A stretch of 64,000 bases of DNA from Palsa-295 sp963781105 (GCA_963781105.1 CAWAED010000002.1:1-64000), one strand, 5' to 3'. Positions 43,393 to 52,131 are shown, counted from the first letter of the stretch. Program-made: numbers and translations. The notes: generated from the letters alone by a model not told the origin.

Positions 43393-44484
43393 TCACGCCC
43401 GAGCCTGAACTAGGTCACAGGCCGTTCTCTCGCTGCTTGCTGAGCTTCTCTTTCCACTCATGTCGAGCACGACGCGTCCATTCACCTGCCCCGCCTTGAG
43501 ACGGCGGAAGACGTCGTTAATCGACTCAAGTGGCAAGGTCTCAATTGTCGCTTTCACTTTGCCCTCGGCGGCAAATGAAAGCGCTTCCTCGAGATCGATG
43601 CGCGTGCCAACGATCGAACCCCTCAGCGTGTATCCGTTCAGCACCAAGTCGAAAATGGAAACGGGAAACTCTCCGGGTGGCAAGCCGTTCAGCACGCAAG
43701 TGCCGCCGCGGCGAAGCATGCCGACTGCTTGCTTGAACGCGATCGGGGAAACGGCTGTTACCAGCACTCCGTGCGCCCCGCCGATTTGCTTTTGGATTTC
43801 CTTGGCAGGGTCCTGCGTTTGTGCGTCAATCGTGATTTCCGCCCCCAGCCTTCGCGCGAGCGCCATTTTTTGCGGTCCTAGGTCCACCGCCGCGACATGC
43901 AGTCCCATGGCCTTTGCATATTGGATGGCCACGTGGCCCAAACCGCCTGCTCCGGAGATCACCACCCATTCGCCGGGCCGCGCCTCGGTCATTTTCAATC
44001 CCTTGTAGGTCGTGACGCCGGCGCAGAGGACCGGAGCCGCATCCACAAAGGAAAGATTTTTCGGAATTCGGCCGAGGTAATCGGCTTGTCCCAGTGCATA
44101 TTGCGCAAAACTTCCGTTCACTGAATACCCGGAATTTTGCTGTTCCACGCAGAGCGTTTCCCAGCCGGACAGGCAATATTGGCAATATCCGCACGCGCTA
44201 TGCAGCCAGGCGATTCCTACGCGATCGCCTTCTTTCAAGTGGGTAACGCCCGGCCCAAGAGCGGCCACAATCCCTGCTCCCTCATGGCCCGGCGTGAAAG
44301 GCAGCGTTGGCTTAATGGGCCAGTCGCCATCTGCAGCATGAAGATCGGTGTGACATACGCCAGTGGCAAATACTTCCACCAATGCCTGCCCCGGCCCAGG
44401 CGTTGGGATTGGAACTTCCCGCACAACCAGCGGTTCGCCAAATTTTTCAACAACTGCCGCTTTCATCGTTTTTGCGTGTAACAC
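43393..44484 (-). CDS. adhP: Zinc-dependent alcohol dehydrogenase, AdhP-like
   Basis: 363 residues. GroES-like domain with CHTDLH and GHEGAG (catalytic zinc), CGYCQYCLSGWETLC (structural zinc), then a Rossmann fold with GAGGLGHVAIQYA. This fits propanol-preferring/ethanol dehydrogenase AdhP. The frame opens at 44550, but that overlaps the operator; the GTG at 44484 has AGGAGA 6 bp before it, and the ATG at 44466 is the alternative. With the acyl-CoA module it could regenerate NAD+ by aldehyde reduction. Single gene under pair L. Confidence 0.9.
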   Translation of the reverse strand: MLHAKTMKAAVVEKFGEPLVVREVPIPTPGPGQALVEVFATGVCHTDLHAADGDWPIKPTLPFTPGHEGAGIVAALGPGVTHLKEGDRVGIAWLHSACGYCQYCLSGWETLCVEQQNSGYSVNGSFAQYALGQADYLGRIPKNLSFVDAAPVLCAGVTTYKGLKMTEARPGEWVVISGAGGLGHVAIQYAKAMGLHVAAVDLGPQKMALARRLGAEITIDAQTQDPAKEIQKQIGGAHGVLVTAVSPIAFKQAVGMLRRGGTCVLNGLPPGEFPVSIFDLVLNGYTLRGSIVGTRIDLEEALSFAAEGKVKATIETLPLESINDVFRRLKAGQVNGRVVLDMSGKRSSASSERTACDLVQARA

Positions 44485-44543
44485 GTTGCATCTCCTTTTT
44501 GCCCGAAGATGCGCGACTCTAGCTCCGGCTACAGGAGCCGTAA

Positions 44544-44579
44544 GTATCATCGGTCACCGCTCGGTGTGATGTGCATCAC
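44544..44579. promoter_or_regulatory. Tandem CRP/FNR-type sites, pair L, with -10
   Basis: GTAT-CATCGG-TCAC (44544-44557) and GTGA-TGTGCA-TCAC (44566-44579, perfect), centres 22 bp apart. On the minus strand TAGAGT (44521-44516) starts 23 bases after the proximal site, for adhP (start 44484). Confidence 0.85.
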
Positions 44580-44929
44580 AGGTTCGGATTGAAGCCGATT
44601 GGGAGTTAGGGCCAACGATGTATCAGTCGTAGCGCGAAACAGTTGAGCTTGGAGAAAGTCTTGAGGACATATGCTCGGGAAGTGGCTGCTGCAATTTCGC
44701 ATATTTGCTTGCCCCGGGATCGGAATGTCGGCGCCGGCTCGTAAAACAACGGGGGGGCACAATGAATGCACGATGCTGTCCTCCGAAATGGCGTGCCCAA
44801 TTCCTAGGTGGGCGCTTGCGTTGTTGCGGCGATCCATCGGTCCACGATAATCACTCGCATCGAATTCGATTCCAGGCTTATAGTGGAGCAGCGATCTAGC
44901 GGAAGTCCCACTATAGTGACAGGACGGCG
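44580..44929. other. 350-bp gap without recognised gene
   Basis: This lies between the adhP operator and a cytochrome gene. No frame shows family features on either strand, and no second CRP-type pair is present. It presumably holds the promoter of the cytochrome gene at 44930, but no convincing -35/-10 could be assigned. Confidence 0.5.
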
Positions 44930-45391
44930 ATGAAAGTTCGAGGCGCGCGTTGGTGTTTAATGGCTGCGATGGGTATCGTGTTGGCGGCGGAAGTAGCAGC
45001 GAAAACGCAGACAAGTTCGCAGGGCGTGCAGAAGGCTCCGGACTCCGACAAGCAGCAGACATTGATTCGTTCAGTCGCCGGCGCAGATTTGTACCGGGCC
45101 TACTGCGCTTCATGCCATGGCAAGGACGGCAAGGGGGATGGACCGGTAGCGGCGGAGTTGAAGGCGACCGTGCCCGACCTGACCATGATTGCGAAGAACC
45201 ATGGAGGGAAGTTCCCAACGGCGCGGGTGCAAAGGATTATTGAGGGCCAGGGTATGATCGCGTCGCACGGCTCGCGGGAGATGCCGGTGTGGGGGCCGAT
45301 TTTTTCGCAGGTGGAGGTGGATGTGGATCGCGGTCCGGTGCGGATGCAGAACTTGGTGAAGTACCTGGAATCAATTCAGGCCATTAAGTAG
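44930..45391 (+). CDS. Small monoheme c-type cytochrome (divergent member)
   Basis: 153 residues. Signal peptide (about 1-24), haem site CASCH (about 60-64), and a looser version of the family core: LTMIAKNHGGKFPTARV, GMIASHG, EMPVWGPIF, VRMQNLVKYLESIQ. It is followed after 13 bp by another paralogue. The last codons and the following ~270 bp are duplicated at 52236-52520. ATG follows GGACGGCG, a weak ribosome site. Confidence 0.88.
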   Translation: MKVRGARWCLMAAMGIVLAAEVAAKTQTSSQGVQKAPDSDKQQTLIRSVAGADLYRAYCASCHGKDGKGDGPVAAELKATVPDLTMIAKNHGGKFPTARVQRIIEGQGMIASHGSREMPVWGPIFSQVEVDVDRGPVRMQNLVKYLESIQAIK

Positions 45392-45404
45392 GAGATGAAC
45401 GGCG

Positions 45405-45899
45405 GTGTCGCGAATGCCCGCAATGCCACGCCAGAAGCCTCCCATCCCGCGCGGAGCCTTGGCCAACCAAGCAGTCCGCAATATAATGATGTTCTGCGCA
45501 TTGTTAGTTTCGGTTGCGAGTTTCCCCGCAGCTGCGGTGCCCCAGGACAAGAAAGCGGCACGTCCCCGGGGATCAGATCCGGATTCCGGCTTGCAGCTAT
45601 ACAAGCGATACTGCGCTGTTTGCCACGGAAATGATTTGAAGGGCAACGGCCCGGTCTCACCCGAATTCAAGAACGGACCTTCGGATCTAACGACACTCGC
45701 GCAACGTCATGGCGGCAAATTCCCGGACACCTACGTTGAGGACGTACTTCGAAACGGCGTGCAAAAGCCCGCTCACGGAAATACGGAGATGCCCATATGG
45801 GGGCCTCTATTTGCGACGATTCGCGGAACGGATCCCTCGCTTGTTAACGTCCGGATCGTAAATCTCACGAATTACATCAAGTCCATGCAGGCGAAGTAG
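45405..45899 (+). CDS. Small monoheme c-type cytochrome
   Basis: 164 residues from the first start at 45405. A 25-residue polar lead precedes a hydrophobic signal segment (about 28-45), so the ATG at about 45483-45486 (MMFCALLV) may be the true start. Haem site CAVCH (about 71-75), then LTTLAQRHGGKFPDTYV, NGVQKPAHG, EMPIWGPLF, NLTNYIKSMQ. Nearest paralogue: 32950-33396. The 5' half has a degenerate second copy near the right island end. Confidence 0.87.
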   Translation: MSRMPAMPRQKPPIPRGALANQAVRNIMMFCALLVSVASFPAAAVPQDKKAARPRGSDPDSGLQLYKRYCAVCHGNDLKGNGPVSPEFKNGPSDLTTLAQRHGGKFPDTYVEDVLRNGVQKPAHGNTEMPIWGPLFATIRGTDPSLVNVRIVNLTNYIKSMQAK

Positions 45900-46279
45900 G
45901 GCGCCAATACGATTTGAACGAGCGAGACCAAAAGTTAGATCTGTCGCTGAGATCACGCGCTATCAAGCGAACGCTTAAATCGCTGGATAACCCGTGCGAT
46001 TGTGCCTGGATCACGGCTTACTCGTAAACGATCCACATGCCTGTTAACGCAGTATCGAACACTGGAAGCCTTCATAGAGGAGATGTCCGATAACGCCACG
46101 AATCATCAAGGTGACAGCGGGATTATCGAACGCAGAGCAAGCACCTAAGCGCGCCGCTGTCGGTTTGGGAAAGGTGAGAATCGCGATGGCAGGGCTAAAG
46201 TCCTTCCAAAATGCACACAATTCCCCATGCTTCCGGGTTGGAGCCATAGATTTGCATCGTGGTAGCGAGGACATCGGTG
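45900..46279. other. 380-bp gap without recognised gene
   Basis: Only short frames without motifs lie here. No operator pair or hairpin with a T tract was seen. Confidence 0.5.
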
Positions 46280-46486
46280 TCAGGAGAGGGCGGGAGGCTT
46301 GAGTTCCCCGGACGCTCCTGAGATGCGGCGGTTGCACGCTGCCCATTCCTTCACGGTACACTGCTGTTTGCGACAGTTAAATTCGCAGAGAGCTATGCCG
46401 TCAGGAACGTCCTGGATCAATTGGTTGCTGACCCATCGGCGGAATCTCCAAAAAAGAGTGGCTTTCTTACTTACTTGTACGAACAT
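46280..46486 (-). CDS. Small four-Cys protein
   Basis: 68 residues. A basic N-terminus is followed by DVPDGIALCEFNCRKQQC and EWAAC (four Cys within about 17 residues), which looks like a compact metal site. GGGAGGG lies 9 bp before the ATG. It may be cotranscribed with the 68-residue protein upstream (46548-46754). Function unknown. Confidence 0.6.
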   Translation of the reverse strand: MFVQVSKKATLFWRFRRWVSNQLIQDVPDGIALCEFNCRKQQCTVKEWAACNRRISGASGELKPPALS

Positions 46487-46547
46487 GCGTCAGACCCTCC
46501 CGTAATGTGTTCGCGGATCACTGCGCCACGGGAGTACAGAAATCGAT

Positions 46548-46754
46548 TTAAGTCGCGATTTCCATCTTGACGTCCCGGTCGATGGACAACTTAATAGCAT
46601 AACTGACCGCCTGAAAATGCGACTCCCGAACCTCATATTCTCCGGGCCACGCCGCGTTAAGTCCGTTCACGAGCTGGACCGCCTCTTCAAGCTTGTCGCG
46701 GGACGCTACTTGTAGGAATTCGCCGTTACCGAGTTGCTTGAACACGTTATACAT
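46548..46754 (-). CDS. 68-residue hypothetical protein under pair M
   Basis: Begins MYNVFKQLGNGEFLQVAS, then an amphipathic helix (LEEAVQLVNGLNAAWPGEY) and a beta-like tail. It has the character of a small folded domain; no family name is known to me. Pair M lies 74 bp upstream, with TACTTT at the predicted -10 position, so it is a regulon member. Confidence 0.7.
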   Translation of the reverse strand: MYNVFKQLGNGEFLQVASRDKLEEAVQLVNGLNAAWPGEYEVRESHFQAVSYAIKLSIDRDVKMEIAT

Positions 46755-46827
46755 GGGATTAGCACCTCACTTTGTGTTGGCTAAGCCCGTCCGGCTGGCA
46801 AAGTACTGCGGTTCGCTGCCAATCGCT

Positions 46828-46863
46828 GTGATGAAGATCACGCCTCTATGTGACCAAGGATAC
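46828..46863. promoter_or_regulatory. Tandem CRP/FNR-type sites, pair M, with -10
   Basis: GTGA-TGAAGA-TCAC (46828-46841, perfect) and GTGA-CCAAGG-ATAC (46850-46863), centres 22 bp apart. Minus-strand TACTTT (46805-46800) starts 23 bases after the proximal site. ATAC is the reverse complement of the GTAT variant in pairs F and L. Confidence 0.8.
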
Positions 46864-47053
46864 ATCTCGAAGTGGAAAATGGGCACGGCTCGGCTGTACG
46901 GTCCGCGCAAATGGTTGAGAGGAAATTCCGGTTCCATTTTAGTGAATCCGTAGGCGGGCGAAGTCATCTGCTCGACCGCGAACGAGCCAACAACGATGGG
47001 AGGGGTGATGCCTTTAAAGGAACAGAACGATGCAAGGTGGCGCGTTCGACCGG

Positions 47054-48016
47054 CTACATTCTAGTCCGGTTCGCTGGATAACCTTCGATCCTTTCACGAA
47101 GCGCGGACAAGTGGGGCATGGCCACGCCACGGCTCTCTCCGGTATGGAGCACATCGAAGTAATAGCACTTCATCTCCTCCGGGCTGTTTTCAAAGTGACT
47201 TCCCCTGCGAAGCCGTCGCCCCTTTTCTGTGAATCGAAGCCCATAAATGGCGGCAAAGACCGCCAGCCAAGCAGGCACATCCAAAATCTTCTTGGCGTCG
47301 GGATAATGCCGTAGTTCGACGCCACGGGCCGCTATCACTCCCAAAGCCTCCCGAATGGCCCATATCCCCAGCCTCATGGTCTTGTAACTCCGGGCCGCTT
47401 CGGCGATTCCTCCTGCCCAGAGGGCGATTCCTATGCCGCCAGCATTGATCGCGTGGTGCACCCAGAGCCACTCGATGATGTTTGGTTTTATATCCAGCGT
47501 GAAACCAGCTCGCTGAAATAATTCGGCTACAGCCTTGAACTTTTTCGGATCTGAGCCTTCTAGCATTCCCAGACGCACGGCGGGGTTTACGGTCCCGATG
47601 AGGATGCCCTGAGCATCGAGACCACCAGTGGCTTCGGCATAGCCCCAAAGGATCGAGGATCGCGGCAGAAGTTGGTCAATCTCTCCCGTGCCATCCCAAT
47701 TCGCGGTGAACAGGAGAAAAGTGGCGCGAGGCGCACCGGTCTGGTATTGCTGGATAGCCTGAGTTGCTTGGTAGTGCTTAGTCGCGACAATCACGAGGTC
47801 AAAGTCGTCTGAAGGACTGACCTGTCCAACTGTCTTGGGAGCATAAGTCACCCGGGCATATTTAGAATACCCAGTTCGCAGATCCAACAGGTCCAAGGTG
47901 TTGGTGGCTGGAAGCCCGTCCTTTCGCACGGCATGGGTGACGTCGATGCCTGCCTTGGACAAGGCCCATCCGTAAATTGTCCCAACCACGCCCCTACCGA
48001 TGATGAGGACTTTCAT
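47054..48016 (-). CDS. Ketopantoate reductase-family protein
   Basis: 320 residues. N-terminal Rossmann domain with GRGVVGTIYGWAL (the second Gly-rich position fits ApbA/PanE N), FDLVIVATKHYQ, and a helical C-domain with a candidate catalytic Lys/Glu region around the NIIEWLWVHHAINAG segment. The Cys/Lys pattern differs from true PanE, so the substrate may not be ketopantoate. No tandem operator lies directly upstream. A SpoIIE-type phosphatase gene is 53 bp upstream on the same strand. Confidence 0.78.
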   Translation of the reverse strand: MKVLIIGRGVVGTIYGWALSKAGIDVTHAVRKDGLPATNTLDLLDLRTGYSKYARVTYAPKTVGQVSPSDDFDLVIVATKHYQATQAIQQYQTGAPRATFLLFTANWDGTGEIDQLLPRSSILWGYAEATGGLDAQGILIGTVNPAVRLGMLEGSDPKKFKAVAELFQRAGFTLDIKPNIIEWLWVHHAINAGGIGIALWAGGIAEAARSYKTMRLGIWAIREALGVIAARGVELRHYPDAKKILDVPAWLAVFAAIYGLRFTEKGRRLRRGSHFENSPEEMKCYYFDVLHTGESRGVAMPHLSALRERIEGYPANRTRM

Positions 48017-48069
48017 TTTGGGACCTCAACATCTTTCTATCCGAAGCGGGATCTTACCTTGAAGAGCGC

Positions 48070-49104
48070 TCAGGATCGCACCACGCTGGAAGGAGAACCT
48101 GCAATACGTTTCACAAGCAATATGGTGACATCGTCCTCGTTGAATTTCGGGTCCACCAAGAATTTGAGATTGGCCATCGTCCGTTCTGTGCTGTCAGTCA
48201 AAGCATCACGCAAACGATCTTCGGGATTCTCCCCGCGGATCGAGTCGGTCAAGCCATCTGTGAATATGAGCAGGGTACCGCCTGGACCAACAGCAGCAGT
48301 ACGAGTTTCGTACTCCGCATCGGCAAGCAGCCCGAGAGGTGGGCCAGTAGCTTCGAGAGGTGTTGCCGATCCTGAAGAAAACGCAATCGGCGCATTGTGA
48401 CCGGCATTTACGTATGTCAGTTCTCCCGATTCGCGGCTGAGCACAATGAACACGGCGGTGGCAAAGCGATCACTCGGCGTGTACCGGCTCAGGTGCTTGT
48501 TAATCTGATTAGCCAATGCCAGGGGGCTCGATTCCACGCTTGCGATGCTCCGAACCAGAGCCTGAATATTTGGCGCGAGCAGAGCCGCCGGAATCCCTTT
48601 CCCAGAGACATCAGCTAATGCGAACAGCGTTCGGTTAGCAGGAAGCTCGATGACGTCGAAGTAGTCGCCGCCCACCTCGCGTAAGGGCTTGTAAAACGCT
48701 TGCACCTCGTAGCCCGGCAACTCTTCCAGTTTTCCAGGCTGGAGCGTCTGCTGGATTTGCCGCGCGGCTATTTGGTCAGTTTCAAGCTGTGTCTTGCGGA
48801 CAAATTCTGAGGTTAGCATTCCATTCTGGATGTGGTAGCCGGTGTAATAAAGCAAGAACGCCAAAACATAGCTGACTGGCCGTCTCGGCAGTACCAGAAA
48901 ATACGCATACAACCACTTTGGCAACATGAAAGCCCACATCAGCATAAAGTAGAGAGCATATCCCTGCAGAACGATGCCGACATACGTGACGATGCGCTTG
49001 GACCTCGGCATTTCGCGGGTCCAATCATAAAAGGCGTATTGCAGCGAGCGGCGAAAAGGGCCAGCAGATTTGTCGAGGTTCAGGGTCCTAAGGCGAAACG
49101 GCAT
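48070..49104 (-). CDS. SpoIIE-type PP2C phosphatase with membrane anchor
   Basis: 344 residues. Two hydrophobic segments (about 40-62 and 72-90), a short coiled linker (RQIQQTLQPGKL) and a PP2C-like/SpoIIE domain (about 130-335) with VGGDYFDV, ALADVSGKGIPAA, YVNAGHN and IFTDGLTD. The metal-binding Asp residues are present. Such enzymes dephosphorylate anti-sigma antagonists (STAS proteins); a STAS-like protein is encoded at 6506-6832, but a link is untested. Confidence 0.9.
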   Translation of the reverse strand: MPFRLRTLNLDKSAGPFRRSLQYAFYDWTREMPRSKRIVTYVGIVLQGYALYFMLMWAFMLPKWLYAYFLVLPRRPVSYVLAFLLYYTGYHIQNGMLTSEFVRKTQLETDQIAARQIQQTLQPGKLEELPGYEVQAFYKPLREVGGDYFDVIELPANRTLFALADVSGKGIPAALLAPNIQALVRSIASVESSPLALANQINKHLSRYTPSDRFATAVFIVLSRESGELTYVNAGHNAPIAFSSGSATPLEATGPPLGLLADAEYETRTAAVGPGGTLLIFTDGLTDSIRGENPEDRLRDALTDSTERTMANLKFLVDPKFNEDDVTILLVKRIAGSPSSVVRS

Positions 49105-49202
49105 GGCGGGAGTCTAGCAAGAAGCAATCATGCTGGTGAAACAATCAGATCGAGGTCCATCGCAGGCGAAGCTGAATTGTCTTAGCAAGGTGGAACTCAC
49201 GC

Positions 49203-49238
49203 GTGATGGCCGTCACAACGAACTGTGTGCCGCGTCAC
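49203..49238. promoter_or_regulatory. Tandem CRP/FNR-type sites, pair N
   Basis: GTGA-TGGCCG-TCAC (49203-49216, perfect) and GTGT-GCCGCG-TCAC (49225-49238), centres 22 bp apart, 74 bp before the cupredoxin gene (49313). The best -10 candidates, TACCAC (49259) and TACATT (49269), miss the usual spacing by -2 and +8. Confidence 0.78.
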
Positions 49239-49312
49239 AGCACCGCGCCAGCGACAAGTACCACACTGTACATTGTGTTGCAGAACTCGCCGCGCAAACG
49301 GGAGACATCTGG

Positions 49313-49921
49313 ATGAAATCCACCAAGCGAGCAGTGGTCTTAGCTGTCGTTTTCGGCTCAATCTTCGTGGTAGCTGCCGCGCGAGCGGGAGACGTAAAGG
49401 GTAAGGTATCTGCGGAAGGATTGAGCTCGGCCGGGGACATTGCTGTGTACATTGAGGCAGTACCGGGTAAGAAATTCGATCCGCCGACCCAGCATGTAAT
49501 CGTGGATCAGCGCAACATGAAGTTTGTTCCGCAAACCGTCGTGGTCGTGCGCGGAACCACCGTGGATTTCCTGAACAGCGATCAGGTTCCTCACAACGTC
49601 TATTGGCCGTCCATCGGCGGCAACAAGGTATTGCGGCACAGCCTGACCATCGTATCGCCTGGCGACACGAAGTCGTTTCAGTTCGACAACCTCGGCGCGG
49701 CACAGCTGCAGTGCAATATGCATCCCGACATGGTGGGTTACATCGTGGTGGTGCCCACCACGTACTTCGCGCTGACCGGAAGGGACGGCACCTTCACCAT
49801 CAAGGACGTGCCCCCGGGCAAGTACACGCTGAAAACCTGGAGCGCCGACGGCAAACCGACGACTCAAACGATCACCGTGGCAGCCGGCGACACCAACGTG
49901 GAAATAGCCGTGAAGAAGTAG
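49313..49921 (+). CDS. Cupredoxin (blue-copper) protein with C-terminal beta domain
   Basis: 202 residues. Signal peptide (about 1-25, ARA), a plastocyanin-like domain with the type-1 copper set His94 (PHNVYWP), Cys134, His137 and Met140 (CNMHPDM), and a C-terminal carboxypeptidase-regulatory-like sandwich (about 150-202, GTFTIKDVPPGKYTLKTW). The start ATG 49313 is chosen because the frame above it crosses the operator. It is probably a periplasmic electron carrier for the cytochromes encoded next. Confidence 0.88.
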   Translation: MKSTKRAVVLAVVFGSIFVVAAARAGDVKGKVSAEGLSSAGDIAVYIEAVPGKKFDPPTQHVIVDQRNMKFVPQTVVVVRGTTVDFLNSDQVPHNVYWPSIGGNKVLRHSLTIVSPGDTKSFQFDNLGAAQLQCNMHPDMVGYIVVVPTTYFALTGRDGTFTIKDVPPGKYTLKTWSADGKPTTQTITVAAGDTNVEIAVKK

Positions 49922-49950
49922 GGGTCGAGGTTTTGCGCGCAAACAAATAT

Positions 49951-50895
49951 ATGTCCCGTTTGCATCTCTCCGGGCAGCACTGCACGCAACCAAAGAGAAG
50001 TCGCTGCCTGCAGCTGATGAGCGCCGCCGCGGTGTTTGCATTGGCCGGGTCGTTGCTTGCTCAGAATGCCGTTGACCGAGATGTTTCCATAACGGCGGTG
50101 GAAGGCGAGAGTTGGATCCGTCACTTGCACAGGCCGTTCGCCGAAACCAGCATGGGCAAGACCTGGGAATTAGGGCCGGCGCCGGCCGATCCGGGAGACG
50201 AAGCCGATCCCTGGCAACTGAAACTATCACCCAGCTACGCCAGTCAAGCGCTCACCCTGAGCGGTTCGGATCTGTATCGCCTGAATTGCCGAGGATGCCA
50301 CGGAGAATCCGGGCAGGGTGCGCCACCGGAGATAAATTCCATTACCGGACCGGTGCAGTCAACTTCCGTGGCCGCCACCATGGAGCGCATGAAGAAATCC
50401 GGCCGCGAAATGAGCCGGTCCGACGTGGCTGACATGGCTAAAGAATCCAAAATTTTGCTGCTGCAACGGCTCCACAGCGGAGGGCAGCGTATGCCGCCAC
50501 CTACATTGAGCGAGGCAGAAATTCGCTCTCTGGTGGCTTACCTCGAACAACTTTCCGGGGTGCCCAGAGCAGAGAAGAATCAAATCGCTATAAAGGAATC
50601 GCCCTACCGCGTGGGAGAGCAAATCGTGAAATCCACGTGCCATGTTTGCCACAGCGCGCAAGGGCCGAACCCGGATCCTCAGGAAATAATGGAAGGAGCC
50701 ATTCCACCGCTCTCTTGCCTTACGACGCGCGTTGGCCTTCCAGACTTCGTGCGAAAAGTTACCAGCGGTGCGCCCATCATCATGGGCACGCCGGCAACGC
50801 CGTACCGAGGCAGGATGCCGGTCTTTTTCTACCTTAGCCAAGACGAAGCCGCCGATGCGTACATGTATCTCGCACTCTACCCGCCGCAAAAATAG
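49951..50895 (+). CDS. Diheme c-type cytochrome
   Basis: 314 residues. A basic lead (PKRSR) and hydrophobic signal segment (about 22-38), then two cytochrome-c domains with haem sites CRGCH (about 112-116) and CHVCH (about 231-235). Met ligand candidates are in GQRMPPPTL and GRMPVFFYLS. ATG 49951 gives a normal signal peptide but has a poor ribosome site; translation may be coupled to the cupredoxin gene 30 bp before. Likely partner of that copper protein. Confidence 0.83.
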   Translation: MSRLHLSGQHCTQPKRSRCLQLMSAAAVFALAGSLLAQNAVDRDVSITAVEGESWIRHLHRPFAETSMGKTWELGPAPADPGDEADPWQLKLSPSYASQALTLSGSDLYRLNCRGCHGESGQGAPPEINSITGPVQSTSVAATMERMKKSGREMSRSDVADMAKESKILLLQRLHSGGQRMPPPTLSEAEIRSLVAYLEQLSGVPRAEKNQIAIKESPYRVGEQIVKSTCHVCHSAQGPNPDPQEIMEGAIPPLSCLTTRVGLPDFVRKVTSGAPIIMGTPATPYRGRMPVFFYLSQDEAADAYMYLALYPPQK

Positions 50896-50988
50896 GCGGT
50901 GGAGAACCCAGGTCATTAGCGACGCCAATTCAGCGGCGAGCGCCGGCCTACGGAAAGCATTCGTGAAGAAGTGGCAAGGAGGTTGGCC

Positions 50989-51444
50989 ATGGCGCATTTC
51001 GAGATACCTCGCAACACGAGATTTCAGATTGAAACTTTTCTCCTGCTGGCGGTGTTTTTGGGGCTTGGCAATACGGCGTTCGCGCAGGATCAGCAAGCTC
51101 AGAAGGAACCGGTTAAGCAGGCGGCGCCGCTTTCGGGGGCCGGAATGTTCAAGGATTATTGCGCCGTGTGCCACGGCAAGGATGCGAAGGGAGATGGGCC
51201 GGCCGCGTCGGCATTAAAACAAAAGCCGGCAAACTTGACTACGCTCGCCAAGCGCCACGACGGAAAATTCCCGGACGTTTATGTGGAACAAGTGCTGCGG
51301 AACGGTGTGAAGGCTCCGGCACACGGTGATGCGGAAATGCCAGTATGGGGCCCACTGTTTAGATCGATGGATTCGGATCCAGAGATCATGTACGTCCGGA
51401 TTTCGAGCTTGGTGAGCTACATCAAGTCGTTACAGGTTAAGTAG
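50989..51444 (+). CDS. Small monoheme c-type cytochrome
   Basis: 151 residues. Signal peptide (about 1-32, ending AFA), haem site CAVCH (about 58-62), family core LTTLAKRHDGKFPDVYV, NGVKAPAHG, EMPVWGPLF, SLVSYIKSLQ. The ATG at 50989 has AAGGAGG 6 bp upstream. It follows the diheme gene by 93 bp and completes a cupredoxin-diheme-monoheme unit under pair N. Confidence 0.9.
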   Translation: MAHFEIPRNTRFQIETFLLLAVFLGLGNTAFAQDQQAQKEPVKQAAPLSGAGMFKDYCAVCHGKDAKGDGPAASALKQKPANLTTLAKRHDGKFPDVYVEQVLRNGVKAPAHGDAEMPVWGPLFRSMDSDPEIMYVRISSLVSYIKSLQVK

Positions 51445-51574
51445 CCGGTCGTGAGTACCAAGGGCTCAGTTGTTGCGGTACTACTTTGCGGCCTATGTGT
51501 TCCTTGTAAGCAATTTATCACTGAAATAGCAAGGTTAGGAATGTCGCCGTAAGACAAGAGTTCGGAGGGCTGTA

Positions 51575-52021
51575 GTGTTGATCCAGGAACTGACTAAACA
51601 GGCGAGCTTGGACCTACTGGCCCGGTCGCATTTTGGTAGATTAGGGTGCGCTCGAGAAGGTCAACCCTATATCGTTCCTACCTATTTCGCATACGCCGAT
51701 AATTACCTGTACAGCTTTTCCACCATTGGACAAAAGATCGACTGGATGCGCGCCAACCCGCTAGTCTGCCTCCAAACGGACGAGGTGGTGAACGCGGACC
51801 ACTGGGTAAGTGTCATCGTCTTCGGTCGGTTCGAAGAGCTTCCCGACACACCCGAACGGCGGAGCGAGCGCGTATTAGCCTATGAGCTGTTACAAAAGAA
51901 GGCAATGTGGTGGGAACCTGGTTACGTTAAAACAATCATTTATGGAACAGAGCGCCCGTTGGTGCCGGTCTTCTACCGCATCCATATCATGCAGATTACG
52001 GGCCACCGCGCCATCCCCTGA
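51575..52021 (+). CDS. PNPOx-like flavin/nucleotide-binding protein
   Basis: 148 residues, third paralogue of this type on the island (FGRLGCAREGQPYIVPTYF, LYSFSTIGQKIDWMR, NPLVCLQTDEV, GRFEELPDTPE). GTG start with CGGAGGG 5 bp before it. No tandem operator was found in the 130 bp upstream. It is the last intact gene before the right end of the island. Confidence 0.86.
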   Translation: MLIQELTKQASLDLLARSHFGRLGCAREGQPYIVPTYFAYADNYLYSFSTIGQKIDWMRANPLVCLQTDEVVNADHWVSVIVFGRFEELPDTPERRSERVLAYELLQKKAMWWEPGYVKTIIYGTERPLVPVFYRIHIMQITGHRAIP

Positions 52022-52131
52022 TCCTGGTATACCTGAAAGCAGATGTTCAAGCTCAGGTCGTGAGTGGTAAGAATAACGCTGTTGGAGAGGCCGAAGTTCC
52101 GACGCGTCAGAACGGACGCGCGGCGACGCAT

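Noticed and set aside
44547..45218. Minus-strand frame of 223 codons
   Set aside because: It overlaps the adhP operator and a good cytochrome gene, is Ser/Pro-biased and has no motif.
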